A DNA stretch of 64,000 nt from Selaginella moellendorffii (lineage: Eukaryota > Streptophyta > Lycopodiopsida > Selaginellales > Selaginellaceae). A program made the position numbers and the translations under genes. Below, in pieces: positions 26,908 to 38,389 of this stretch. Positions within the stretch are counted from its first letter, which is position 1, and each line of letters starts with the position of its first letter. The stretch lies in the NCBI RefSeq assembly GCF_000143415.4, contig NW_003314309.1, forward strand, positions 737,459 through 801,458, given 5' to 3'. The notes below the pieces were generated by a model that saw only the letters and a program-made list of their open reading frames with translations, made no database searches and had not been told where the DNA came from.

Positions 26908-29277
26908 TCACCAGCAATCAGAGCACGAACAAGCTCCACCATTGAAGTGATGGAATCGGTAGCAATCCCTCACCACAATTTCTCTCTTGGTGTTCTTGGA
27001 CGTGAGCTTCATCACGACATGGCAATCCTCGCAGATCCGCAAGTTCTTGATGATGGTGATCTTGCTCCCCTCCTTCGTCCCGATCAATCCAAACCCCAGC
27101 GCCAATTTTTCACTGTGATGCCACAGCAAATTCTCCCGGTGCTCGTCCTCCACATCGTGGAGCACCGATCCCACATCCGGGACATAATCCTCCTCGCTCT
27201 TGAGAACCACTCTCAGCTCATCCAGCCGCTCGTAGATCTCCCCAGTTCGAGGATGCGATCGATCCTTGACAGCAAACTCGTGAACCCTGTTCTTCACCTC
27301 AATCCAGCTCCGCCCCGGCTCCTTCCTCGCCCCATTCTCGCTCATTCTCCTCCGTATCTCCTCCGCCTCGTCCCATCGCCCCGCCGCAGAGTAAACATTC
27401 GAGAGCACCGTGTAGCTCGCGCCATGGCTAGGGTCGATTGCTACGATCGCCTCCGCTGCTCGCATTGCCCGATCCTGGTCCTTGTGGATCCGGCATGCGC
27501 CCAGCAGCGCCATCCACGCCGCCGCGTCGGCAGCGATCGCCATCGACCGCAAGAAACCCTCGGCCTCCTCCAGCCATCCCGCGCGCCCTAGGAGATCCAC
27601 GACCGCGCCATAGTGCTCCACGCTGGGAATCAAGCCATAGTCGCGGGAGATTGCGTAGAATATTCGCGCGCCGTCCTCCACCTGGCGCGCGTGACTGGAC
27701 GCTGACAGGGCGGCCGTGAAGCTGATTGGGTCTGGAGATATTCCCGCCAGCTGCATTTCATACAGTAGCCGTACCGCCATGTTAGCATAGCCGTGCTGCG
27801 CGTACCCCGCCATAATGGCATTCCACGTGCTGACGTTGCCCTGCGGCGCCGCGTCAAAGATTCCCCGCGCGGCGTCCAGGTCACCGCACTTCGCATACAT
27901 GTTCACCAGCGCATTCCGGACGAGAATGTCGTGGGGGTCGCAATCGCCTGGACATTCCGCCATCCAGCGGTGGAGATCGCGCCCCGCGCTCGCCGCCGCC
28001 CCGCTAGTGGCGCAGGCGCCAAGAACAGCGACTAGAGTGAATTTGCTGGGGCGGATTCCGAGCTGGAGCATCTGGCGGAAGTGGAGGAGCGAGCCATCGG
28101 CGCGGCCGAATTGGGCGTGCGCGGCGATGATCGCGTTGAGCGTAATCACGCCCGGGTGCTGGATCGCGGCGAAGACCTCGGCTGCGCGATCCAGGCGGCC
28201 GCAGCGCCGGTACATGCTCACAAGCGCGGTGGCGACGATGAGATCCGAATCGTAGCCGTGGGCGCGCACGTCCCTGTGGATGGATTCGCCACGCTCGAGA
28301 TCGTCCGGGCAATCGCACGCCTCGAGCACATTGACGAAGGTCACGCCGTCTGGCCGTATGGTCATTCTTCCATATAGATCAAGAGCCCCGGAAGAATGCC
28401 CGTTTTGGGCAAATGCTGAGATCATGGTGTTCCACGAGCACACGTCTCGCCGATCCATTTTTTCGAAGATATCATTAGCGCGAGTGATATTCCCGCCACG
28501 GCCAAAGAGGTTGATGATAGAATTTGCTACGGTGGTCACGGATATCAGTCCCGAATCGATCGAACACGAATGGATCAAGTTGCCGCAGGTGGTGATCTTG
28601 GCAGCTATTCCAGCGACGGCGCTGGCGATGCAGATGATCGTCACCGCGTTTGGAGCAATGCCCTGGAGCAGCATCTCGCGAAAGACGCGAAGCGATTGCT
28701 CCTTCTCGTCGCCACGGGAGTAGACAGTGATGAGCGCGTTCCACGACACGACCCCGCGCTCCTGGATCCGATCGAATGCGTCTTTGGCGCGATCCAATCG
28801 CCCACAGCGGCCATACATTCCGATGAGCGCAGTGCCCACCACGAAGCTCCGATCGAATCCACTCTTCTCGGCGAATTCCTGGACGATCTCGCCCTCCTGG
28901 ATCGTTCGCGGCGCCTTGATCAAGCTGAGAAACACCACCGCATCCGGCAGGCTCCCATCCTGGAGCATTCGCTGGAAAAAAAGCAGCGATCGAGGGAAAT
29001 CCCCGGCCTGGGCGTTTGCGCGGATCACCGCATTCCAGGACAGGGCATTGCGCCGGGGCATTCGATCGAGCAGGAGCTCCGCGTCGCGCGAGCTCTCGAG
29101 CCGGGCATACATGTGGAGGAGGTGATTGGAGAGGAAGAGGTGATCGCCATAGCCACTCTCAATCACCCGGCGGTGGATCTTCCTTCCCTGCTCCAGCGAC
29201 GTGGATTCGTCTACCAGTCGCGCGAGATCCCTCCAGGAATCCACCGGCGCGGCCGGGGGAAGAACACTCAAGATCAT
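26908..29277 (-). CDS. PPR protein with E and DYW domains, likely organelle C-to-U RNA editing factor
   Basis: An intronless 789-residue ORF. PLS-type pentatricopeptide repeats fill residues from about 30 to 570, with blocks such as VVSWNALITVYSRGD and ALVNMYAKCGDLDAARGIFD. The E/E+ region follows (YTVLSNVYSAAGRWDEAEEI, EPGRSWIEVKNRVHEFAVKD). The DYW deaminase domain carries the zinc signature HSE (HSEKLALGFGL) and CxxCH (CEDCHVVMKL). The last residues are CSCSDCW, so the eponymous DYW triplet is DCW. Known family role: sequence-specific cytidine deamination in plastid or mitochondrial RNA. No clear transit peptide was judged; the target RNA is unknown. Confidence 0.93.
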   Translation of the reverse strand: MILSVLPPAAPVDSWRDLARLVDESTSLEQGRKIHRRVIESGYGDHLFLSNHLLHMYARLESSRDAELLLDRMPRRNALSWNAVIRANAQAGDFPRSLLFFQRMLQDGSLPDAVVFLSLIKAPRTIQEGEIVQEFAEKSGFDRSFVVGTALIGMYGRCGRLDRAKDAFDRIQERGVVSWNALITVYSRGDEKEQSLRVFREMLLQGIAPNAVTIICIASAVAGIAAKITTCGNLIHSCSIDSGLISVTTVANSIINLFGRGGNITRANDIFEKMDRRDVCSWNTMISAFAQNGHSSGALDLYGRMTIRPDGVTFVNVLEACDCPDDLERGESIHRDVRAHGYDSDLIVATALVSMYRRCGRLDRAAEVFAAIQHPGVITLNAIIAAHAQFGRADGSLLHFRQMLQLGIRPSKFTLVAVLGACATSGAAASAGRDLHRWMAECPGDCDPHDILVRNALVNMYAKCGDLDAARGIFDAAPQGNVSTWNAIMAGYAQHGYANMAVRLLYEMQLAGISPDPISFTAALSASSHARQVEDGARIFYAISRDYGLIPSVEHYGAVVDLLGRAGWLEEAEGFLRSMAIAADAAAWMALLGACRIHKDQDRAMRAAEAIVAIDPSHGASYTVLSNVYSAAGRWDEAEEIRRRMSENGARKEPGRSWIEVKNRVHEFAVKDRSHPRTGEIYERLDELRVVLKSEEDYVPDVGSVLHDVEDEHRENLLWHHSEKLALGFGLIGTKEGSKITIIKNLRICEDCHVVMKLTSKNTKREIVVRDCYRFHHFNGGACSCSDCW

Positions 29278-29332
29278 AGCGCGCGAGAAAAGAGAAAGGT
29301 CAAATAGAGCGAATATTCATTAGACGACTGGG

Positions 29333-29885
29333 TCAAAGGGGCCTTTGAATCTCGTAGCCACGCTTCGAGAGTTCTTGGAGAACGCTCGCCAAGGTGTTTG
29401 GATTCGAGAAAACCTCCTTGACAAGACAATTCTCGATGGCTTCCAGTTCTTCTCTATCTTGATCCGCCACCTTTTGCTTCTTTGGCGGTGGAAGTCGGTG
29501 ATACCCTTCGAGTATGTCGACCACATTCAGCAGTGAAGGATCGTGCTCCTTATCCACCTCTTTTATCGGAATTGGATTATCATCCTCCTTGTCAACCTTT
29601 GGTATCTCGTGCTTATCCGGAGTTAGATCATCCTTTTTGTCAACTTTTGGTAACGGAGTTACGTGATCTTTTCCATCGAGTTTCTTCCTCTTGAGGCTTG
29701 GAATCGCGTTGTAAAGCACTGGAAAGGAGCGAAAAAACACTTAAAAGGAGCCAAATTCCACCCAGAAAACCTGCTTACGTCTAAACGGATTAAACGATGG
29801 CTTCCTCTCATTCTCCGCCTTGGCCGTCTACACGAAAAACAACTTGAGAACGAGGCAACGAAAAGAAAGCATAGAACGTTACCAT
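29333..29885 (-). CDS. Small unknown protein, charged, three exons
   Basis: Not a family I recognise. The model is exon 1 29885-29883 (the ATG codon alone, followed at once by GTAACG), exon 2 29827-29779 and exon 3 29718-29333. Phases close and give 145 residues. Visible features: a basic start (TAKAENERKPSFNPFRLLYN), a repetitive Lys/Asp middle with PKVDKKDD, PKVDKEDD and KEVDKEHD units, and a C-terminal part that looks folded and helical (EELEAIENCLVKEVFSNPNT, then LQELSKRGYEIQRPL). The single-codon first exon is unusual; it rests on the splice sites and the lack of another in-frame ATG. Confidence 0.6.
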
Positions 29886-29999
29886 CGCCAACCTACAGAA
29901 GAACACAAAACCACAGAACTACAAAACCTAAGCCCCCATATATAGTCTAAAACTTGATTTCATCTTATTAAAAGGAAGAGAGTTTTTAGAACCACGGAG

Positions 30000-32520
30000 T
30001 TAGAGAGTGATCACCCAGCTGGGCGCATCACTTCGGCACCCAGCCAGCGTCCTGTACGCATACAACTTCTCAACCGGCTCGCTGCAATCCATGACAAGCT
30101 CCCCGCCACCTTTCTCGCCACCTTCGCCACCTTCAGCGTCACCTTGCTCGCGGATCACCTCGACGTTGAGCCTGGGCATCGCCCCCGCCAGCCAGCCGCA
30201 GCCGGCGAGGCTCACCCTGCAAGCCGACATCCACAAGAACCTCATGGACTCGTACTGGTGAAGCCCGGCTAGCAGCGCCGAGTCTCCGAACGGGCTGTCG
30301 CGGATCTCCAGCTTCCGGAGCCTCGGGCAGCCGCTGAGTACGTGCTGCATGGCCGCGTCCGACTCCCCGGCGAAGGCCACCGAGAGCGTCTCCAGCTTCT
30401 TGGCGTAGTGGCCGATGTACTCGAAAGCCCTGTCCGAGAGCCAGCCCGAGACGGCGAGGCGCGACAAGTTCTTGCAGTTCTTGACGATGGCGCCGAAGCC
30501 TTCGTCCATGGTCTCGCCGGTGATGTAGTCGCGCTGCCGGGGGGTGATGATGCACAGGCGGAAGCGAGTGAGCATCGGGCAATTGGTGGCGACGGTCTCG
30601 ATGGCCTGGTTCGTGCACTGCTTGCAGAAGTAGAGCACGGAGGAGAGGTTTGGACAGCCCTGCGAGACGGCCACCAGACCGGCCTCGGTCACCGAGCCCT
30701 GGCCACCGTGATCGGTCGGGAAGACGCGGAGTTCCACCAGGTTCTTGCAGGTCTCGCCCACGGTTTGCAAGCCCCGGTCCTCGACGGAATCCAGAACCTG
30801 TCACACAAAAGTCTAGTTATGAGTTTTCGGAATGGGATGATAGGAAGCTTGGAAACTTTGTAAAAAATGAATTGTGACAAAGTTCCTGGTAAGAAGAGTC
30901 AAGGATAGGTGATACTGGTGGTAAGAAGCTTGCAAACTTTGTCAAGGATGAAGCATGGAAACTTAGTGGTAAGAAGATTAGAAGCTTTGTCAAAGAGGGA
31001 AGCTTGAAAACTTGTAATACCGTGCAAACTTTGTCAAGAATGAAGCGTGGAAACTTAGTGTGGTAAGAAGATTGGAAACTTTGTCAAGGAGAGGAGCTTG
31101 AGAATGGCATTGGCAACTTTGTCTTGGCGAGCAGCTTGGTAGAAGGAAGCTCGGAAGCTCCTGGAGGGAGGGTGTGTTTCAGGCTTGGAAGAGAGAAGCT
31201 TACCCAGAGAGTCTCGAGCTTGGGACAGCGCTGGATGAGCTTGGCAAACTCGGTGGCCCGGATGGTGGCGTAGCTCAAGTTGAGCGACAGGAGGTTCTGC
31301 GCCAGGGGATAGATCAGCGGGATGAAGATCGGCTCCACCATCCAGAAGCCCGAGAGGTGGCGGAGATCCTTGCAGTTTGAGAGCGCGGTGCGGAGCTCCA
31401 CGTACTGCGACCAGTTTTGCATCTGCGAGTAAGTCCCGGTGCCGAGATCGGTGAGCTGCGGGGCCTTGACGAGGAGGCGCAGGAGCTGCTCCAGAGTGAC
31501 GCCTTTGTTGAGGTTGAGCTTCTTGAGGGAGCGGCAGCGCGAGACGAGCTTCTCCAGGCACTCAAAGTTGACATCGCTCTCCAGGCACGAGAAGTTTAGA
31601 GTGACGAGCGTGTTGCAGCTCTCCGGGAAATAGCTTAGCCACTCTCCACCGCGGTCGTCTACCAGGCACTCCTGGAGGTCTAGCTCTTGCAAGTACCTGC
31701 GAGTATGACGAGCATAGCGGTCAGCAACCACCACCAAAGCTAGCTGGCCGCTCAATCCTACGAAGTTCGAGAGCTCTACAGCTGAAAACTCGCTCGCTAG
31801 CCGTGCTAGAGACGTGCACGACTGTCAAACAATGATCTCTTGAGAGACTTCTCAAAAAGAAAGAAGAAATGACTGTAAACTGATGATCTCTCGAAAAAGT
31901 TCTCACAAAGAAAGAATGAAACGAAGAGCTAGAGAGAGAAGAAGCTTGAGTTACCTGCAGTGGCTGGTGATGGCTGCAATGCCCTCGGTGCTAAAACCAT
32001 CGCAGTTGACGAGGTTGAGAGCTCGAAAGTTTGGCAGCAACTGCGAGATCATGAAGAGGCTCTCGTCCGACACGGTCATGCGCTTGAGCCTGAGCGCTTC
32101 CAGCCACGGGTAGCTCTCCACGATGACGGGCATCCAGGGGTGGAAGAAGGCCCCCCAGTTTGGAGGAACCAAGCTAAAGTCGGCGAAGCGAGGCTTCCCC
32201 TTGAGAGTCATCGACTTGAGCCGTGGAAACCTCCGGGTGAGAATGTCTGGAGAAACCGCGTAGCAATTCCCGATGAACACTGCTTCTCGGTTCCACCCCT
32301 CGGCCTTGTACCACGCCTTGCAAACCACGGACACGGCGTTTCGATCCTTGTGTCCCGTGACGAACTTTAAGACGTTTTCCAAGACTTCGTCTGGGAAAGT
32401 TGTAAGCCTCCCTTCTTCCTCGTCCTCCTCTTTCTCTTGTTCGAGCTCCATGAAACTATCCTTGTGCAACACTACCTCGTCTTCCCTGATCATCTCCTTC
32501 TCCCCTCTCGATCGACGCAA
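30000..32520 (-). CDS. AFB: TIR1/AFB auxin receptor F-box protein (AFB4/5-like auxin-pocket residue)
   Basis: Substrate receptor of an SCF ubiquitin ligase that binds auxin and Aux/IAA repressors in the nucleus. Three exons, 32520-31955, 31696-31204 and 30797-30000, give 618 residues. An acidic N-terminal extension precedes the F-box (FPDEVLENVLKFVTGHKDRN) and the TIR1/AFB hallmark GNCYAVSP; leucine-rich repeats follow. Pocket residues match TIR1: FRLCI (Arg403/Leu404), AVSGWLSD (Ser438), SVAFAGES (Ser462-Ala464) and LEIRDSPFG (Glu487). TIR1 His78 is Arg here (GKPRFADF), which I recall as typical of the AFB4/5 clade. Intron 2 (30798-31203) holds a minisatellite. COI1 is excluded by the pocket and hallmark motifs. 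Confidence 0.93.
30860..31100. repeat. Intronic minisatellite-like repeats in the AFB gene
   Basis: Variants of GTGGTAAGAAG-ATT, GCTTGGAAACTTTGTCAA and ATGAAGC-TGGAAACTTAG recur several times, with a longer unit of about 93 bp (compare near 30954 and 31048). The array lies wholly inside the intron. Confidence 0.75.
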
Positions 32521-33926
32521 ACTTAGTAGCGACTACCACTTGTGTGAATATAACTCCAATTCTTCTTCGAGCACCTACACAGCAAAGACAGTTGCTGGTG
32601 TCAGTTCCTTTCCCCTCCCCACGGACGAAGGATGATTCCTCTCACAACTTTGCAGGCAAAAGAGAGCGAGCGTTTTTAAGTCCCTCCGGAATGAACAAGC
32701 ACAAAAGAAGGAGAAAAAAAGGAAGAACAAAATAAAACAACTTTAAAGAAGAATTCCAAGTCGCACACACACTTCATTCCACAGTGAGTGAGAGTACCTC
32801 TTCCGGAAGAAATAAGTGAGAGAGGGAGAAGGAAAAAAAGGGATGCATGGCCAAGAGGTTGGAGTGAACAAGACAATGCCACGACTCTCCCGTGAAGGGC
32901 CACCGAGGAACAATCAAGAGGGAGGAGACGTGGATAAGAAACTACGAGCAGCTATGGAGGAGCAACAGGGCAGTACAAGTCTAGAAATCCAAAGCAGAAA
33001 AAGCAAGCACGCACCAGCCAGCCAGCCAGCAAAGAAAAACGCAAAGAACAAGAGCACCAAAACAAGCAGCGAGCGTGCACTAGTACCACAGCGATGGTGT
33101 CTTTAGGCAAAGGGAAATCAAAGGTAAAATAAATAGCAAGGCTGAGGATGACAGACCAGCAAAAAGAACTCGCGGGAAAGACGAGAGAAAACGAGAAATC
33201 GGGCGATGAGATCAATCAGAGAGCCGTGCTGACCGCTTGGTGAAAATTGAAACCACTCTCAGAATTCAAGGGTGGTAGTAAAGAAAAACAATTAAAAAAG
33301 AAAAAAGAAGAAGAAGACTACGAGGAAAAAACACCAAAAGCAAAAGCTGTAAAAATCAAGAGACGATTCTTTCGGCTCTCACTCGCTCAAGCTTTGCGTT
33401 GGATTTCCACGCACAGAGACAAGCAATCAAAGCGGTGGAGACAATAGACTTTTCCCTCGCTCATTGTCAGCCCTGTTGATACTGATGTGACCAAATATCT
33501 CTCACGTCTTCTAGCCCCCACTCTTTGAGCAAGCACGCAAAAAAAGAAGGAAAAAAAGAGAAGAAAAAGAGAAACGCCATGTTCTTCAGTCGCAACTCTC
33601 AAAACCCAAGAAAAACAAAACCAAAACCAAACCCATCCGATACCAGGGAGGAGAAGTCTTACCTCTTCAAGGACGGACAAATGCCACGGCTGGGCATTTT
33701 GCTGTTGGGCAGCCAGTACAGAGTGAAAAAGCTTCGTGTCACTGGAATGGGGGTCCAGCATCGCGCTTGTTCCTTCGCTTTGTAGCCTCTTTTACCACCA
33801 CCATGGCCTTCAATCCCGGGAACCCAACACGGATAAGATGAATCGGCCGCGAACCCACATCTCAGATTTGCGAGGAGGCAGCCTGTGCTTTCGATTCTTC
33901 CCTTGACACAGACTAGGGGAGAGGAG

Positions 33927-33928
<2 letters not shown>

Positions 33929-33963
<35 letters not shown>
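33929..33963. repeat. (GA)n microsatellite
   Basis: Uninterrupted GA dinucleotide run about 1.4 kb upstream of the AFB start. Confidence 0.95.
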
Positions 33964-33967
<4 letters not shown>

Positions 33968-34074
33968 CAAAGGGGAAAAGGAAGATAAAATGCTGCCCCC
34001 CAGAAATGTGTAAACTAAAGGCCCAGGAAAGGAAACATTGTATAAAATTTATATATGTGAGATACTTTGGCTGG

Positions 34075-34105
<31 letters not shown>
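34075..34105. repeat. (TTGC)n microsatellite
   Basis: About seven tandem TTGC tetranucleotides. Confidence 0.95.
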
Positions 34106-37043
34106 CCTTTGTCTTGCTGGTTGTTTGCTTGGCTTGCTCTCCTATGGTCTCAAAGACATTGGGCTACTAAAACTAATCATTCATGTCAGCTCCTACTAGA
34201 GAGAAAAGGAGGAGGAACACAAATATTTTGTGGAGATGGCCCATGAGATTTTGGAGATGTACAGCTGCCTACTTGTTGGTTTGGTGCTGGCTCTTCTGTT
34301 CCCAGTTGAAACAACCAGACCGGGTTAGTGGAGAGAGAGCATAAACAAAACAAGCTTTTGGTTTTAACTTGCTCTCATGTTGGCTTTGTCCTAAGTGGGC
34401 TGCTTTGCTTATATCTGTAACAAAGAATGTGTAAGTGAGTAGTAGTGATTACAGGAGGAAGGTGTGGAATCAAAACAGATTGAGAAGGGCTTTTGTCAGA
34501 GGAATCCCAGGAGAAGACTGGTTCTTCCCCCTAATAAATAATGTTAGAGAGAGAGAGGATAGAGGTCATCTTTCGAGATAGAGAGAGAAAAAAAGAGGAA
34601 TAGAGAAATGATGCCTTGCCAGATCCATCCAGTGCCTGCCCTGCCCCGTTTGGGGGCTATAACATGGAGTTTTTGATCATTTTCCAGGCCCAAACAAACA
34701 AAGCTCTGCTCACCAGCCAGGGAATGCAGAGACCCAACTCTTTTGTGTGTGAGAGAGACTCTGTGCATGAGAGGGAGAGTTTGTGTGTAAACACCAAGGG
34801 GGACTGATTGCTTCCCCAAAGCTTCCAGTTTCAAAGTGTTTGTTAAGATTTTGGTGGGAATATCTTTCTCCTCTCTTTTGCTTGTTTCTAGGAGGAGAGG
34901 AGAGCTCAGAAGAGGTTGCTTCAGAATCTTTGACCAGCTAGGAAGAATAAATTTCTGCACCCAGAGGCCATAAACTGATGACTCTCCTCTCCCAATGTCA
35001 TTTGCACTCCAAGGCCAGCCAAGAGGGATGAAAGAACAAGGATGAAGGAGGGAAAGATCTCAGCTCTTTGTGTCTGTCAGTACCTCCTACCTAGGTACAG
35101 CCAAAGGGCAAGATTGCAATTGCCAAATGCCAGCCCACAAGAGAGATGAGGTGATGCATATATTTCTCAAGAAATAAATTTGGTTTTTTTTTCTTTATGA
35201 GTGAATAGGGGCCACTTTTCTGGAGCCGGCCTGCCTCTGCTGCACTTCTGCCCTGCCTTTTCTCTGCTGCACACAAGTCCCAGGAAGAGGCATTTGTGGT
35301 GCTGGTTATTTGTTAGGTGGTGTCTTGGCTTGGACCATGATTTCAGTTATTCTATCAACTAATTTTGTTTAGTGTCAAATTGGCTAACATTTTCCTCTTC
35401 CACTTTACAGACAGGAGATTGCACAAATGATGAAACTAATTTTTACGAATCATTCTGTGGATCATGGGCAGACAAGGATACTTTTGTATTGTTTGCTGGT
35501 TTGCAGTTTTCTGTTCTGGATTTCACGGATAAACAAGAAATCTAGCAAAGTAAGCACATGAATATTGGCAGATACTTGAAGCTATGGACTTTCATAAAAG
35601 AAAAATATAAAATATAAATGTGTTGAAGTGGACAGTATATGTTTTGATTCTATAAAATTTATAAACCAAAGTGTATGGTCTAGTGGTTTATATCTCTTTC
35701 AGATATTATTGTAATTTACACTATAGTTTTTGTAGGCTCTAGGTTGTTAAATTTATCAATGATTATTTTATTAGATAATGATGCAACTTTTTTATTGGAG
35801 CTTTTCAAAAAGTATACACAGAAAGAAAGTCTTGGAGCTCAAATATTCTTTGACTTTTAGTTTAAGAATTACAAATAGAAAATAGAGGATGAGGGCTTGG
35901 GGACAATCGGTGTAGAGTGATGCAATTGTACAGACTAGCTAGCTCACAACGCAAGAAGATTATTTTCGTAGCCACTTTTGATACGCATTCTACCAGGTCA
36001 AACAGGCCAACCTTATCTACTTCGTGTTCCCGAGTTTTTCCGTTTTCTTTTATCTCCTTGAAGTGCTCACTAAAAAGATGGCTATAGGTGATGCTTCCTT
36101 GCTCCTTTGTTTGTTTGCTAGTTTGTTTCTATGGTACCTCTTAAAGCTAAAGGTCGGTGGTCTCATTTTTTATGCTCGTTGTGGGCCAGTGTGCCTCTGT
36201 TGCATATGTTATATATATGTTGTAGAGTGGATGTGATGTTATTGTGTTGTGGTATGTGCGTTTACACTCTTAAAAATGTAGTATTCCTATGGTGGAAAGA
36301 TCTTGTACCTCATTGTAACTTTCTTCTCTCCTTCTTTCTAGATGGTGTCTCTCCACCTTCTGGGCAAGAGATGTCATTGTCGTGTGAAATTGTTGGGAAC
36401 TTAAGGATTGAAATCCAAGGCCTCAAGCATTGAAGAAAAAGAAGGGGAGAAGCGTATAAAGGAGTAACACTCTCTTATACTTGCATGCGCAGTATGATTC
36501 TTTGTCTCGCTCTTTCCGAGCAGTCCTATGTAATGCAGGCATGTCAAGCTTGTACACAAGCGCTCTAGGAGATGCAACAAGATCGTTTTCTTTGATATTC
36601 ACGTCTTATTTCTTTCTCTTTCCTTACCTTTTTTCTTTTTTGTCATGGAGAAGCCAAAGAGCTCTCTTTGTTGGTTGGCTTGTTTGATTGAGAACTTTCA
36701 AGGCAGCGAAAGTCTTCACATGTTAAGATCCATTGAAGGAGTCCAGATGAGTTTGAAAGTTGGACGTTGAAGCCTCAGAAGCACATGGTTTTCTCCCTCT
36801 CTAGTGGAAAAATCTCTGCAGTGAGTTTGGTGGTAAATCCATCCAAAAGTCCGTGGATAAGGCTGATTGCCAAACACCAGTTGGAGTATTTCTTTTCAGT
36901 TCATCCAGATAATCTCATTTCATAGTTCATTCCAGACAATCTCAACATGAGGATTAAATTGGTGGTCAGGAGTTTTATTGTGAAACCCAAAATAAACAAA
37001 CCAAACCTTGCAACGCAACCTTATTCTAATGAACTAAATCACT

Positions 37044-38162
37044 TTAGGTGCATTTGTAGGCTTCAATAACAACTTGCAGGTCATTGGAAGAGGTGAGACT
37101 CAAGCTTATATTCGCAAATCCCTCTGAAGCTAGCAGTTCGTTCCATTCGTTTTCACTCCTCTCTTTTCCTCCAATTGCAGCTAGCATGAGAACGTCCATG
37201 TCAACTGGCCTTTTCTCGGCTGGGTCTAACACCTCCTCCACAACAACAAGCTTCCCATTTTCCGGAAGTGCCTTGTAGCAGTTTTGAAGAATTCGCTTGC
37301 AGTTTTTGTCGTTCCAGTTGTGAAGAACAGCCTACAGATTAGACACAATCTAATTAGCTAAATTACAAATGCTTTAAGATTACAGTACCTTCATGAAAAT
37401 AGCATCTCCAGAAGGAACACCTTTGAACATATCACCACCAACATGCTCAATTCCTGCATTCGGAAAACACGAGTTGCAAGAACCACGATAGGAGTCATTT
37501 TCGTTACCTGGATATTGTGGAGCAGCCGCAACAACATCAGGAAGATCGAAGTTAATTCCCTTGAGATGTGGATAGTCTTGGACAATCTTGTGAACACAAG
37601 CGCCATGCCCGCCACCAACATCAACGATCACACCTTTGATACCCTCAAACGCTTTGCGAGCCTCCTTAATCGCAGCTCCCATGAAACGCTCAGACGTCTC
37701 CGAGATTGCCGCTCTAAACATCTTGCTGAAGCCCAAATTATGGCTTGCATACTGGTACAAGCTCTTGCCTTCATTTGCCACCTCAAACGCACTCTCATGG
37801 GATCCTCCAAGGGCGAGCTTGTGGATCTCCGAGTAGGAAGCCACCATTGGCTGAGACGTCTGGAGCATCACCATTGCGTGGATGTTCTTGGAGGAGACAA
37901 GGGTGGACGAGAGATTGTTGTGGCTGAAGAAACCGCTGGGATCCTCGCAAAAGATCTTGTTCCTCACTAGAGATTGTAGGATCCTCCGCACAACGTCCGG
38001 GTTGGGGTCACTGGGATTGATCTTTGCGGCGATTTGATTGTAGTGGAGCGGGGATTCACGACCCAGAATGTCTGGAATGCCCAAGCAGATGACCGCTTTG
38101 AGGAGAAATGGCGTGGTGATGGCGTTTGAGATGGAAGCCATTTCCAGATCATAGTCTTGCAT
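37044..38162 (-). CDS. SAM-dependent O-methyltransferase (plant COMT-like)
   Basis: Transfers a methyl group from SAM to a hydroxyl of a small phenolic or other secondary metabolite; the substrate is not predictable. Three exons, 38162-37508, 37453-37389 and 37331-37044, give 335 residues. The N-terminal dimerisation domain (MASISNAITTPFLLKAVICL) is followed by the SAM-binding glycine loop VDVGGGHGACVHKI, the GINFDLPDV segment, GGDMFKGVPSGDAIFMK and the catalytic-His region AVLHNWNDKNCKRIL. It ends with LVVVEEVLDPAEKRP and a C-terminal EAYKC. The start was chosen because a TATATATA box lies about 50 nt upstream on the minus strand (near 38211-38218); the frame stays open beyond it without another Met until inside the antisense of the next gene. 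Confidence 0.9.
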
Positions 38163-38389
38163 GCTTGAAAATCTTGTGATATAGGAAGTGCTGGAACCAA
38201 ATGCATGATATATATATGCTCCATGAATGTCCTTCGCCACAGCGTCAGCATTGTTGAAATCTTTAACGAAGTTTCCACAAGTTTTTGACTTGGCATTGTA
38301 AAAGTTTGGTAGATTTAAAACGTAGGCACTGACTTCCTTTCCAAAGTATTGAATGGTATCATCGAGGAAAAAAAGCTCTCGGCTTCGTG
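38163..38389. promoter_or_regulatory. Divergent promoter region OMT/PPR
   Basis: 227 bp between the two start codons. A TATATATA at about 38211-38218 is well placed for the O-methyltransferase. No further motif was recognised. Confidence 0.55.

Larger units (their letters stand above)
32521..37043. other. Gene-poor 4.5 kb spacer
   Basis: The part next to 32520 probably includes the AFB promoter and leader. Nothing here has a convincing multi-codon match to a protein family. It contains a (GA)n run at about 33929-33963, a (TTGC)n run at about 34075-34105 and other purine-rich runs. A 30-codon ORF at 34236-34328 encodes a hydrophobic peptide of unknown significance. Confidence 0.6.

Noticed and set aside
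36024-36236. Hydrophobic 70-codon ORF resembling a membrane anchor
   Set aside because: T-rich, low-complexity DNA; no downstream domain such as a P450 follows, so chance is the simpler explanation.
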